50,461 nucleotides of DNA from CAYJIX01 sp964370375 (lineage in GTDB: Bacteria; Desulfobacterota; Desulfovibrionia; Desulfovibrionales; Desulfovibrionaceae): the NCBI GenBank assembly GCA_964370375.1, contig CAYJIX010000009.1, positions 1 through 50,461 on the forward strand. The letters are read 5' to 3'. This document shows, piece after piece, positions 6,758 to 15,494 of this stretch; position 1 is the stretch's first letter, and each line of letters begins with the position of its first letter. A model generated the notes under the pieces. That model saw only the letters and a list, made by a program, of their open reading frames with translations, was not told the origin of the DNA and searched no databases. Made by a program: the position numbers and the translations under genes.

Positions 6758-8266
6758 ATGATGACTGCACTTTATTCCGGCTCTACGGGTATCAAAACCC
6801 ATGGGGAAGGATTACATGTGGTTTCCAATAACATTGCCAACGTCAACACTGTTGCCTTCAAACAACAAAGCGCCTTGTTCCATGACCTTTTTAGCGAAAA
6901 CTTGGCCATGGGCAATGCATATGGCATCACTACCAACCAGCTTGGCATGGGCTCGCAACTGGGTGATGTGCGCACCTTATTCACCCAAGGTGCGTTTGAA
7001 ACAAGCAATAGCATGACCGACCTTGCCATTGCCGGAAAAGGCTATTTTCAGGTAACAGATGGTGAAGAGGCCCTATACACGCGCGCGGGCAATTTTAATT
7101 TTACAAACGACTATGTGCTGCGCGAACCCACGGGCATGGCCCTTAGCGGAAATATTGTCAATGAAGACGGCACTATTTCAACTGAACTTGTGCCCATTCA
7201 GATTACCGAGGCCATGCTTACCACACCGCCAAAAGCCACAGAAACTGTCTCTGCTGAAATCAATATTGGCGAAAACAACGACATGAGCGAAAACCAAACC
7301 AATCCATATTTTAGCATGCTGTCAAACTGGAGCGGCAATGCAGAAGCCCCTGCTGAAAACTTATCAAAAGATTTATACAATTATTCACAGGCTTTAAAAC
7401 TATATGACAGTGATGGAACCCTTCACGAAGTCACCTTGTATCTTGACGGTGCGCCCTCACAAAGCGGCCAACAAACCATGGAATTTATCATAGCAGCCGA
7501 CCCATCGCAGCTTTTAGCAGAAGGTGAAACCCCAAGTACAGGCACAGGGCTCCTTATGAGCGGCACCTTAACCTTTTCCAGTTCCGGTGAAATCGTGGAC
7601 ATGTCTGCCTTTGTGCCAAGTGATGGAGATCCGGCGGACCTTACATCTTGGACAACTGCCCCTCTTAATAACGGGCAGCCGCAATTTACTGTGTCCTTCC
7701 CCGGAGTAGAGCCTCAAGTTGTTACCCTAGACCTTGGCTTTGCCAGTACGAACAGTGCATGGACAGGCGACGTAGCAAGTGCCGCTGATGTGGGCACAGA
7801 CCAAGCAAACCTGCCCTCCATGGGCCCCATCACATTGCAAAGTGATAGTATTACCGCTTTTTCCGGATCGTCCTATACAAGGATTAGCAGCCAAGATGGG
7901 TACGGGCTTGGTGATTTTATTAACTTTGAAATCACAGAAGACGGTTTTGTGCGCGGCGTTTACACCAACAACCAAAACGTTGATTTGTATAACATTCCGG
8001 TATTTCGTTTTACCAGTGAAGACGGTTTACACCGAGAGGGCAATAACATGTATTCGGCAACCCCCGATGCCGGACTTATGGAATATGGACAGGCTGGCAC
8101 CTCAAATTACGGTGAAGTATATGCGCAACATTTGGAAGTTTCCAACGTGGATATGGCTCGGGAGATGACAAACCTTATCATGATGCAACGCGGCTACCAA
8201 TTGAACAGTAAAACCATCACAACAGCAGATACCATGTTGCAAAAAGCCATGGAAATCAAACGATAA
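6758..8266 (+). CDS. second flagellar hook-basal body protein (FlgE/F/G family)
   Basis: A 502-residue member of the rod/hook family. The N-terminal signature is VVSNNIANVNTVAFKQQSAL (about 22-41). The C-terminal helix is EVSNVDMAREMTNLIMMQRGYQ followed by TITTADTMLQKAMEIKR. The central region carries FlgE-like beta domains, including a TLHEVTLYLDG segment that resembles the THKLTIYFD segment of the 707-residue FlgE. AAAGGAG precedes the ATG. It diverges from flgD and has its own sigma-54 promoter of identical sequence, so it should be made at the same assembly stage. It may be an alternative hook subunit or a hook-associated distal structure; sequence alone does not decide. Confidence 0.85.
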   Translation: MMTALYSGSTGIKTHGEGLHVVSNNIANVNTVAFKQQSALFHDLFSENLAMGNAYGITTNQLGMGSQLGDVRTLFTQGAFETSNSMTDLAIAGKGYFQVTDGEEALYTRAGNFNFTNDYVLREPTGMALSGNIVNEDGTISTELVPIQITEAMLTTPPKATETVSAEINIGENNDMSENQTNPYFSMLSNWSGNAEAPAENLSKDLYNYSQALKLYDSDGTLHEVTLYLDGAPSQSGQQTMEFIIAADPSQLLAEGETPSTGTGLLMSGTLTFSSSGEIVDMSAFVPSDGDPADLTSWTTAPLNNGQPQFTVSFPGVEPQVVTLDLGFASTNSAWTGDVASAADVGTDQANLPSMGPITLQSDSITAFSGSSYTRISSQDGYGLGDFINFEITEDGFVRGVYTNNQNVDLYNIPVFRFTSEDGLHREGNNMYSATPDAGLMEYGQAGTSNYGEVYAQHLEVSNVDMAREMTNLIMMQRGYQLNSKTITTADTMLQKAMEIKR

Positions 8267-8289
8267 CCTAGAACAAAAACCTATACTAT

Positions 8290-8323
8290 AAAAAAGCCTC
8301 ATCCTTTGGTTGCGGCTTTTTTT
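8290..8323 (+). terminator. intrinsic terminator after the second hook gene
   Basis: AAAAAAGCC (8290-8298) pairs with GGCTTTTTT (8314-8322), ending in seven T. It lies 24 bases after the stop codon. Confidence 0.85.
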
Positions 8324-8550
8324 ATGCCCACCACACGCCAATGCACGCAACTACACACATTGACGAAATGACCTATTTTTGGCATGGTCATATTTCACAA
8401 AGTATCGCAGGTGTCGATGAGATCATAATTGCGATGCTCTACAGGTAAGACGCCATAATAATGTCATCACAACGTCATAATCATTGGCTAGCTTATTGTG
8501 TCCTGTGTAGGTGTTTACCCCAAATAACCCTTTATGAATGAGGTTTCACA

Positions 8551-9609
8551 ATGAAAAGAGTCCTTACTCTGCTAAGTCTTATGCTTATAGCAACAATTGG
8601 TACAAGCCAAGCCGAAACCCTACGGCTCCTCACTTGGAAAGGCTACGCCCCCCAAGAGCTTGTAGAAAAATTCCAAAAAGAGACTGGCATTACCGTTGAA
8701 GCAACCTTTTCCAACAACGAAGAAATCATCGCCAAACTACGGGCCACCCGCGGTGCCGGATTTGACCTTGCTCAGCCAAGCCAAGACAGAATTTCTTCGG
8801 TTCAAGAAGCCTATGGATTATATCAGCCCATTGACTATTCGCGCATTGATTCCGCCCTGTTCATCCCTTCCATGCTTGAAGCTGTGAAAAAAAATACCCT
8901 TGTGAAAGGCAAATCCTATGGCGTTCCCTTTTGTTGGGGCACATCCGGGCTTATTGTCAATAATGATAAAGCCAAAGGCGCAAACTCCTACAAATCCTTG
9001 ATCGACTCTGCCTACAACGGACGGATCAGCTATCGCCTAAAACGCCCCACCATTATTGGTATGGGTTTTGCCCTTGGTTATGATCCTTTTGCCCTGTATT
9101 CAGACCCTGCCAAATACCAGGCCATGCTTGACGAGATTGAAAAAGAGCTCATCAAAGGCAAACCCTTGGTGAAAAACTATTGGGCCAACGGCGATGCCCT
9201 GCTTGAGTCCATGCGTTCCGGTGAAGTGCACGTGGCCATGGCATGGGACAACGGCGGCTGGAAACTGTTTGCAGAAAATCCTGCCATTGACTTTAAAGCC
9301 CCCAAAGAAGGCGCCCTTGGCTGGATCGACACCTTTACCATTCCTGCCAAAGCTGACAACCTTGATGCAGCTTATAAATGGATCAACTTCATCATGCGCC
9401 CTGAAAATGCAGGCTACTTTACCTCACAAGAAAACGTCCCCACAGCCTCAGCCGGTGCCAATGCCCACATTAAGGAAGAAATCCGCGTCAATTTTGACCG
9501 TTCCTTCCCTGTGGAAGTTATTGATAACATCAAATGGTATCCCCCTGTTCCTGCAGCTTTAGAAGTTATGGAAGGCAAGACCCTTGATAGGGTAAAAGCT
9601 GCTCAATAA
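8551..9609 (+). CDS. potD: periplasmic spermidine/putrescine-type binding protein
   Basis: Captures polyamines (inferred) in the periplasm for the PotABC-like transporter encoded just downstream. A signal peptide occupies residues 1-21 (KRVLTLLSLMLIA core, cleavage after SQA). The mature protein starts with the PotD/PotF-like strand TLRLLTWKGYAPQELVEKF. The segment YGVPFCWGTSGLIVN and the later VAMAWDNGGW are the usual ligand-site regions of the family. Length 352 fits. GAGG lies nine bases before the ATG. A 17-bp hairpin follows the gene and separates it from potA, which commonly gives the binding protein a higher transcript level. Ligand identity is not shown by sequence. Confidence 0.85.
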   Translation: MKRVLTLLSLMLIATIGTSQAETLRLLTWKGYAPQELVEKFQKETGITVEATFSNNEEIIAKLRATRGAGFDLAQPSQDRISSVQEAYGLYQPIDYSRIDSALFIPSMLEAVKKNTLVKGKSYGVPFCWGTSGLIVNNDKAKGANSYKSLIDSAYNGRISYRLKRPTIIGMGFALGYDPFALYSDPAKYQAMLDEIEKELIKGKPLVKNYWANGDALLESMRSGEVHVAMAWDNGGWKLFAENPAIDFKAPKEGALGWIDTFTIPAKADNLDAAYKWINFIMRPENAGYFTSQENVPTASAGANAHIKEEIRVNFDRSFPVEVIDNIKWYPPVPAALEVMEGKTLDRVKAAQ

Positions 9610-9624
9610 TTGATTTAAGCCTTT

Positions 9625-9669
9625 GCTGTAAACGTTTGGGAGCATGTTTCCCAAACGTTTACAGCTTTT
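9625..9669 (+). terminator. strong hairpin after potD
   Basis: A perfect 17-bp stem GCTGTAAACGTTTGGGA (9625-9641) / TCCCAAACGTTTACAGC (9649-9665), seven-base loop and TTTT. It is a terminator or attenuator that also protects the potD 3' end. Confidence 0.85.
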
Positions 9670-9742
9670 ATATGCCAATACAAACCCAGCCGTTTGAGGT
9701 TCAAAGCCTCACTTTTTGTACCTACAAAATCTAAGCTTTTGT

Positions 9743-9771
9743 ACCGCATGACATCCTTTCATGCGGTTTTT
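9743..9771 (+). terminator. second hairpin between potD and potA
   Basis: ACCGCATGA (9743-9751) / TCATGCGGT (9759-9767) with a seven-base loop, followed by TTTTT. Two successive terminator-like hairpins imply that potABC are expressed at a lower level, by read-through or from a promoter of their own. Confidence 0.75.
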
Positions 9772-9828
9772 GCAAAACAGACGGCTATACCCAATGTTTA
9801 CACACACCTTGCACAAAACGGACTGAAC

Positions 9829-10950
9829 ATGACCAACGATTTATCACTGCATGCCGTGACCAAACGATTTGCGGATTTTGTTGCTGTGGACAACATCAAC
9901 CTTGATGTGCCCAAGGGTTCCTTTTTTTCCATCCTTGGCCCTTCAGGTTGCGGCAAAACAACACTTTTGCGCATGATCGCCGGCTTTGAGTCGCCCACGA
10001 GCGGTAGCATCTTTATCCGTGGCGAGGACATGGCCCATGTGTCACCCAATAACCGCCCTGTCAATTTAGTGTTTCAGCATCTGGCACTTTTCCCCATGAT
10101 GAACGTGTCTGACAACATTGCCTTTGGCCTGCGTCGCCGTGGCATGGGTAAAGCCGAGGCGCAAAAAAAAGTTGACAGCATGCTTGAGCGTGTGGGCTTG
10201 CCGGGCTATGGCAGCAAACACATAGCGCAACTTTCTGGCGGACAAAAGCAACGTGTGGCCATAGCGCGCTGCCTTGTTTTGGAGCCTTCGGTGTTATTGC
10301 TTGACGAACCTTTGGGTGCGCTGGATTTAAAATTGCGCGAAAGGATGAAAGTTGAGCTCAAAAAATTACAAGCCAAGGTAGGAACAACCTTTATTTATAT
10401 TACCCATGACCAGTCCGAAGCCCTTGTCATGAGCGATCGCGTGGCCATCATGAACCATGGCGCGTTTGAACAAGTGGGCACACCACAAGAATTGTATTCA
10501 AGCCCTGCAACGCCCTTTGTTGCGCGCTTTGTGGGCGACAATAACAGCTGGACAGCGACCCTTGAACAGGCTGACGCAGATAAAGTGACCCTGCGCACGG
10601 ACGAAGGCTATGTGTTTTATGCCAGAGCCTTGCAATCAAAAGAGCCAGCCACCATCGGCATGCGTGTGAACCTGTTTTTACGGCCGGAATCCATGCAGCT
10701 TGAGCCTGTGGACACAACAAACATGAACCTGTTTGAGGTTACGTTAAAGGCTGTACTTTTTGATGGGGCCAATAGCCGCTTGCTAACCTCAACGGATCAA
10801 GATCACGAACTTATTGTCCATTTACCGCAAAACAGAACCTTTGATAACCTTACGCCCGGGCGACGTTTTACCGTGGGCTGGCTTCCGGCATCGGGACTTT
10901 GCTTTCCCCTAACGGATGAGGGAGATACCATTTTGGAGGAAATATTGTGA
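9829..10950 (+). CDS. potA: polyamine ABC transporter ATP-binding protein
   Basis: Cytoplasmic ATPase that powers polyamine import. Walker A is GPSGCGKTT (about 41-49), the Q-loop follows VFQHLALFP, the signature is LSGGQKQRVAIAR, Walker B is VLLLDEPLGALD and the switch histidine is in YITHDQSE. The C-terminal 120 residues form the TOBE regulatory domain of PotA/MalK-like ATPases (RPESMQLEP). I chose the ATG at 9829 (373 residues); the frame is open further upstream only through the terminator hairpin. No good ribosome site is visible. The stop overlaps the potB start by four bases. Confidence 0.9.
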   Translation: MTNDLSLHAVTKRFADFVAVDNINLDVPKGSFFSILGPSGCGKTTLLRMIAGFESPTSGSIFIRGEDMAHVSPNNRPVNLVFQHLALFPMMNVSDNIAFGLRRRGMGKAEAQKKVDSMLERVGLPGYGSKHIAQLSGGQKQRVAIARCLVLEPSVLLLDEPLGALDLKLRERMKVELKKLQAKVGTTFIYITHDQSEALVMSDRVAIMNHGAFEQVGTPQELYSSPATPFVARFVGDNNSWTATLEQADADKVTLRTDEGYVFYARALQSKEPATIGMRVNLFLRPESMQLEPVDTTNMNLFEVTLKAVLFDGANSRLLTSTDQDHELIVHLPQNRTFDNLTPGRRFTVGWLPASGLCFPLTDEGDTILEEIL

Positions 10951-11813
10951 AACCTTCCTCCATGGGACACTCGCGCCTTGTTTTTTGGCTTTTTTTGGCC
11001 CCTGTTCTTTTGTGGCTTTTCTTGCTCATTGTTTTGCCGCATATGGATCTATTTTACATGAGCTTTCGCACGCCCAGCTTTGCCGGTTCGGAATGGACGT
11101 TGGAAAATTACAAACTTTTTTTCACTGACCCTGTGTACTGGCTCACCTTTGTGCGCACAGCAGGCTATGCTGTTATCACCACCTTGTGCACCCTTGTTTT
11201 GGGACTGCCTGTGGCCTTTTATATTACCAAATTGGTTAAGGGCAATGTTTCAAGCACGCTCATGCTGCTATTGCTTTTGCCTTTCTGGGTGAACGAGCTT
11301 ATCCGCGTATATGGCTGGATGATACTTTTGCGCGAATCCGGCATCATCAACTTTTTCTTGTTGAGTTTGGGGATTATCGAAACCCCCATTGAAATGCTGT
11401 ATAACGACGCTACCATGATCATGGGCCTTGTGTACACGTCCATGCTGTTTATGGTGGTGCCTTTAATTTCTGTCATGGAAAGTTTGGACAATAGCCTTAT
11501 TGAAGCAGGGCATGACCTTGGTGCAAGCAAATGGTGCATTTGGCGCACCATCATTATTCCCCATTGTAAGCCCGGTATCACCTCAGGTTGTATCGTGGTG
11601 TTTATGCTTACCCTTGGCAATTACTTAACAGTCAACCTTATGGGCGGGAAAAACTCGCTCTGGTTCACAGAACAAATTTACAATCAATTCATTGCCAGCT
11701 TTAACTGGAACCTTGGCGCGGCCTTTGGCTTTTTACTTTTGGCGTTAAGTTCTGGGATTATTTGGCTGGGCCTTACGCTGACCAAACAAAAACTGGGCGA
11801 GGTGGCGGCATGA
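10947..11813 (+). CDS. potB: polyamine ABC transporter permease, PotB-like
   Basis: Inner-membrane permease of 288 residues with about six membrane segments. The EAA loop, which contacts the ATPase, is IEAGHDLGASKWCIWRTII. The start is a GTG overlapping the potA stop (GTGA), with GGAGG seven bases upstream (10936-10940). Translational coupling with potA is expected. Confidence 0.9.
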   Translation: MKPSSMGHSRLVFWLFLAPVLLWLFLLIVLPHMDLFYMSFRTPSFAGSEWTLENYKLFFTDPVYWLTFVRTAGYAVITTLCTLVLGLPVAFYITKLVKGNVSSTLMLLLLLPFWVNELIRVYGWMILLRESGIINFFLLSLGIIETPIEMLYNDATMIMGLVYTSMLFMVVPLISVMESLDNSLIEAGHDLGASKWCIWRTIIIPHCKPGITSGCIVVFMLTLGNYLTVNLMGGKNSLWFTEQIYNQFIASFNWNLGAAFGFLLLALSSGIIWLGLTLTKQKLGEVAA

Positions 11814-12670
11814 TCAATTCCCTACCCAACAAAAAACCATATCTCTGGTCATTCCACGCCTTTATTACGGCGTATTTCGTGTTTTTATTCGCGCCGCTCG
11901 TGGTGACCTGCGTGCTGGCTTTTAACGACTCTAACTTTCCCTCACTCCCTTGGTATGGCTTTTCCCTTGACTGGTTTTTTGCAGAAGGCCCGGATCGCCT
12001 TGGTATTTTTCACGATTCACAAAACTTACGCTCCCTTGTGACCAGCGTACAAACAGCCTTTCTTGTGTCTGTTATCAGCGTGGTGGTGGGCACATGCGCA
12101 AGCTTTTTGTTTGAACAAGAGCGTTTCCCCTGTAAAGGGCTTTTGTACATGCTCATGCTGGCACCTTTGGTTATTCCTGGAGTGATTTTAGGGATTTCGC
12201 AACTGCTTGCCGCAAACACCGTTGGCATATGGCTTGAAGACAGTATCGGCCTTGACCTGCCTTTTTTACGGCCAAGTTTTTGGCTTGTGGTTATTGGGCA
12301 AAGCTCCTTTATCATCACCTTTGTCACCTTGGTGGTGTCAGCCAGATTGCGCAAATTTGACCACACCCTTGAAGAGGCAGCCCTAAACCTTGGTGCAAAC
12401 CGTTTTGCTGTTATCCGCCATATTACCCTACCCTTTTTACGGCCTGCCATTTTAAGTTCCGGTGCGGTGGCGTTCTTGATGAGCTTTGAAAATTTTAATA
12501 CCACGCTTTTTTTGGTGGGATCACAGCCTACCTTGCCCATCAACATGTACTTACAAGTAAGGGACGGCAGCACGCCTGTTATCAATGCCATTTCCTTTTT
12601 GCTGATCGTTGGCACCTCTTTGATTGTTCTTTTGAACTTGTATTTTAATAAGCAAGGTTCAGAAAAGTAA
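11810..12670 (+). CDS. potC: polyamine ABC transporter permease, PotC-like
   Basis: Second permease of the complex, 286 residues with about six membrane segments. The EAA loop is LEEAALNLGANRFAVIRHI. The ATG at 11810 overlaps the potB TGA (ATGA), with GAGG upstream; the frame is open further upstream but only inside potB. It is the last gene of the potDABC unit and is followed by a bidirectional terminator. Confidence 0.9.
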   Translation: MINSLPNKKPYLWSFHAFITAYFVFLFAPLVVTCVLAFNDSNFPSLPWYGFSLDWFFAEGPDRLGIFHDSQNLRSLVTSVQTAFLVSVISVVVGTCASFLFEQERFPCKGLLYMLMLAPLVIPGVILGISQLLAANTVGIWLEDSIGLDLPFLRPSFWLVVIGQSSFIITFVTLVVSARLRKFDHTLEEAALNLGANRFAVIRHITLPFLRPAILSSGAVAFLMSFENFNTTLFLVGSQPTLPINMYLQVRDGSTPVINAISFLLIVGTSLIVLLNLYFNKQGSEK

Positions 12671-12721
12671 ACGACAGTTTTGGCAGATGCAAAAAACGCT
12701 TGAAGGCTTATACTTTCACAC

Positions 12722-12754
12722 AAAAAAAGAGGGGACATACTCCCCTCTTTTTTA
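12722..12754. terminator. bidirectional terminator between potC and glyQS
   Basis: AAAAAAAGAGGGG / CCCCTCTTTTTT with a short loop (12735-12741). The A-tract and T-tract on the two sides let it end both convergent transcripts. Confidence 0.9.
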
Positions 12755-12796
12755 TTTTCTGTATGTCTACAGCATGTTATGGCACATAAAACGCCA

Positions 12797-14200
12797 TTAA
12801 AACACAAACTTTTCGCGCAAATAGCTGCCCAAATCGTCCATGGAAATGCGGATTTGTTCCATACTGTCGCGCTCGCGCACTGTTACTGTGCCGTTTTCCT
12901 CTGATTCATAATCAAAGGTAATACAATAGGGTGTGCCTGCTTCATCTTGGCGTCTATAGCGTTTGCCGATACTGCCTGAGGTGTCAAAATCAATGTTCAG
13001 GCCAAGTTCACGCGCAAGCCTCTGATGCAATTTCAAGGCGTTTTCCGAAAGCTTGTTAAAGAGCGGCAATACAGCAGCTTTAATGGGTGCGATCTGATTG
13101 CTAAAGCGCAAAACCACACGCGTGTCATCGCTGGAAATTTCTTCTTCATCATAGGCGTCGCACAAAAAGGCCAAAGCACTGCGCTGCACCCCAAGGGACG
13201 GTTCAATGACGTAAGGAACGTATTTTTCCTTTGTTTGCTCATCAAAATATTGCAAATCCTTGGAAGAAAATTCGCTGTGACGTTTTAAGTCAAAATCAGT
13301 ACGCGAAGCAATACCGCACAATTCGCCCCAACCAAAGGGATAGAGGAATTCAATATCGCTTGTGGCGTTAGAATAGTGGGAAAGTTCTGAGGCGTCATGG
13401 TCTCTAAAGCGCAAATGCTCTTTATTTAAGCCCAAGGATTCATACCATTGCATGGTAAAATTCTTCCAATATTCATGGAAATCAAGCTCAGTACCCGGTT
13501 TACAGAAAAATTCCACTTCCATCTGTTCAAATTCACGGGTTCTAAAAATAAAATTCCCGGGCGTGATCTCATTACGGAACGATTTGCCAATCTGGGCCAC
13601 GCCAAAGGGTACTTTTTTTCTGGATGTGGTCAGCACGTTTTTAAAGTTCACAAAAATACTTTGGGCTGTTTCTGGGCGTAAATAAATATCGCGTCCTTCG
13701 CCTTCCACCACGCCTTGCTGGGTCTTAAACATAAGGTTAAAGGCTTTGGGCAAGGTCCAGTTAAGGGCGCCGCAATTGGGACAAGCGATCTTGTTTTCAT
13801 TGATAAACTCAAGCAACACTTCAGGCGGTGTTTTTTCTCCTGCCCAATCGGCGGGCAAGGTGGCACCTTCTGTTTGCACTTCCCAATTGGCAATGAGCTT
13901 GTCAGCTCGTTCGCGACACTTACAGCTTTTACAATCCATAAGCGGGTCAGAAAAACTGTCCACATGGCCTGAAGCCTTCCAAACCTCAGGATGCATCAAG
14001 ATGGCAGAATCAAGGCCTACCATGTCCAAACGCTCTGTGACAAACTTTTTCCACCAAGCAGCCTTGATATTGTTCAGCACCTCAACACCAAGAGGCCCAA
14101 AATCCCAAGCATTGGCCAGACCACCATAAATTTCTGACCCAGGATACACAAAACCCCGTCTTTTTGCCAGAGATACAAGCTTTTCCATTGTTACCGCCAT
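12797..14200 (-). CDS. glyQS: glycyl-tRNA synthetase, single-chain (alpha2) type
   Basis: Class II synthetase charging tRNA-Gly. The 467-residue chain has class II motif 1 near the N-terminus (YPGSEIYGGLANAWDFGPLG), a zinc-type cluster (CKSCKC at about 93-98 with later CPNC), motif 2 FRNEITPGNFIFRTREFEQM and motif 3 SLGVQRSALAFL. The anticodon-binding domain is at the C-terminus. This is the archaeal/eukaryotic-like homodimer form, not the alpha2-beta2 (GlyQ plus GlyS) enzyme I expect in Desulfovibrio. AAGGAGAG lies six bases before the ATG. A second possible start is Met5. Confidence 0.95.
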   Translation of the reverse strand: MAVTMEKLVSLAKRRGFVYPGSEIYGGLANAWDFGPLGVEVLNNIKAAWWKKFVTERLDMVGLDSAILMHPEVWKASGHVDSFSDPLMDCKSCKCRERADKLIANWEVQTEGATLPADWAGEKTPPEVLLEFINENKIACPNCGALNWTLPKAFNLMFKTQQGVVEGEGRDIYLRPETAQSIFVNFKNVLTTSRKKVPFGVAQIGKSFRNEITPGNFIFRTREFEQMEVEFFCKPGTELDFHEYWKNFTMQWYESLGLNKEHLRFRDHDASELSHYSNATSDIEFLYPFGWGELCGIASRTDFDLKRHSEFSSKDLQYFDEQTKEKYVPYVIEPSLGVQRSALAFLCDAYDEEEISSDDTRVVLRFSNQIAPIKAAVLPLFNKLSENALKLHQRLARELGLNIDFDTSGSIGKRYRRQDEAGTPYCITFDYESEENGTVTVRERDSMEQIRISMDDLGSYLREKFVF

Positions 14201-14280
14201 ATGGCTCTCCTTTTATAACTGCTCAAAGTATAGAACGACAGGCTTTTCCCCATCTCGTTCTCCCCTTGTGTACACGTTTC

Positions 14281-14296
14281 TTTGCGTAATCGCAAA
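14281..14296. promoter_or_regulatory. 16-bp palindrome upstream of glyQS
   Basis: TTTGCGTAATCGCAAA is a perfect 6-4-6 dyad. On the minus strand it overlaps a possible -35 (TTGCGA), 17 bp from TACACA, a candidate glyQS promoter. It may be an operator; no regulator is identified. Confidence 0.35.
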
Positions 14297-14488
14297 TACC
14301 TTTGTACGCCTTTTATGGCAAATTTTCTCGTATGCATAAAGTTACAGCAAGCCAAGTCCCTCATGATAACATCCTTGCTATTGGGCATGACCTTGCCTAT
14401 AGTGTACTCCACGCGCTGGCTTCAACCATTTTTTTGGCGTGACAGTGGCCTTTATTGTGATGACACAAAAAGGCTCAAAGGAGTTTGT

Positions 14489-15457
14489 ATGCTTTTGGCA
14501 AGTGGTGCCCTTATTCTTGGCCTTATTTTACTTGTGTGGAGTGCTGACCGTTTTGTTCATGGCGCAGCACTCACTGCCAAGCATGTCGGCATGTCGCCTT
14601 TACTTATCGGCATGGTGGTTGTGGGCTTTGGCACGTCCGCACCTGAAATGATGGTTTCTGCCCTTGCAGCCATTCAGGGCAACCCGGGGATTGCCCTTGG
14701 CAATGCCTATGGTTCAAACATAACCAATATTGCCCTTATTTTAGGGCTTACTGCCCTTATTAAGCCCATTACCGTGCAGCAACAAATTTTGCGCAAGGAA
14801 TTGCCTATTTTATTAGCTGTCACGGCCCTTGCTGCATGGCAGTTGTACGATAACATGCTCAGTCGTTTTGATGCCATCATATTGCTTGTCGTGTTTACTG
14901 CAATCATGACCTTAACCATTGTTCAAGGCATGCGCCACACAAGCGGCGCTGTGCCTGACGATGATGACGATAACGAACAAAGCGAATCCGCAGAACCCCT
15001 TGGACGTGCCGTTGTATGGCTTGTCATTGGCCTTATTGTGCTGATCCTTAGCTCGCGCCTCTTGGTATGGGGAGCCGTGATTTTGGCTCAAGGCTTTGGT
15101 GTCGACGATCTGATCATCGGCTTGACCATTGTGGCCATTGGCACTTCACTGCCGGAGCTGGCCTCATCGCTCGTTGCCATACGCAAAAACGAACACGATA
15201 TCGCCCTTGGAAACGTGCTTGGTTCCAATTTATTCAATACCCTTGCAGTGGTAGGGATTGCAGGATCCATTCATCCTTTGGCTATTTCGCCCGAACTTTT
15301 ATATCGCGATTTACTGACCATGGCAGCGTTGACGATCCTACTTTTGATTTTTGGCTACAGCTCAAAGGGGGCTGGCCGTGTCAATCGTTTTGAAGGGGCC
15401 ATTTTGCTGGCAAGCTATGTGGGCTATACGGTCTTTTTACTTTTGAGCGTTTTTTGA
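14489..15457 (+). CDS. CaCA-family Na+/Ca2+-type cation exchanger (YrbG-like)
   Basis: Inner-membrane antiporter of 322 residues, about ten membrane segments. Both family alpha-repeats are intact: GFGTSAPEMMVSALAA with ALGNAYGSNITNIALILG in the first half, and AIGTSLPELASSLVAI with ALGNVLGSNLFNTLAVVG in the second. A short acidic stretch (DDDDDN) lies in the central cytoplasmic loop and may bind cations. The ATG at 14489 has AAAGGAG seven bases upstream; the frame extends to 14282 but that part is not exchanger-like. It stands alone, converging on the LOG-like gene. Ion specificity cannot be read from sequence. Confidence 0.9.
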   Translation: MLLASGALILGLILLVWSADRFVHGAALTAKHVGMSPLLIGMVVVGFGTSAPEMMVSALAAIQGNPGIALGNAYGSNITNIALILGLTALIKPITVQQQILRKELPILLAVTALAAWQLYDNMLSRFDAIILLVVFTAIMTLTIVQGMRHTSGAVPDDDDDNEQSESAEPLGRAVVWLVIGLIVLILSSRLLVWGAVILAQGFGVDDLIIGLTIVAIGTSLPELASSLVAIRKNEHDIALGNVLGSNLFNTLAVVGIAGSIHPLAISPELLYRDLLTMAALTILLLIFGYSSKGAGRVNRFEGAILLASYVGYTVFLLLSVF

Positions 15458-15494
15458 TGTCGTGCGCACGTTTACTTTGTAGCTGATAAAAAAC

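Noticed and set aside
8380..8400. TTGGCATGGTCATATTT as a sigma-54 promoter before potD
   Set aside because: The -12 GC is missing at the required 10-base spacing from GG.
9694..9828. Longer N-terminus for potA starting at TTG 9694
   Set aside because: The extension is translated terminator hairpin sequence and does not resemble PotA; the ABC domain begins right after the ATG at 9829.
12010..12807. 265-codon open frame on the minus strand opposite potC
   Set aside because: It lies antisense to a clear permease gene, has no motif, and its composition is that of a shadow frame.
14282..14488. Upstream extension of the cation exchanger
   Set aside because: The added residues do not look like exchanger sequence and the AAAGGAG site marks the ATG at 14489.
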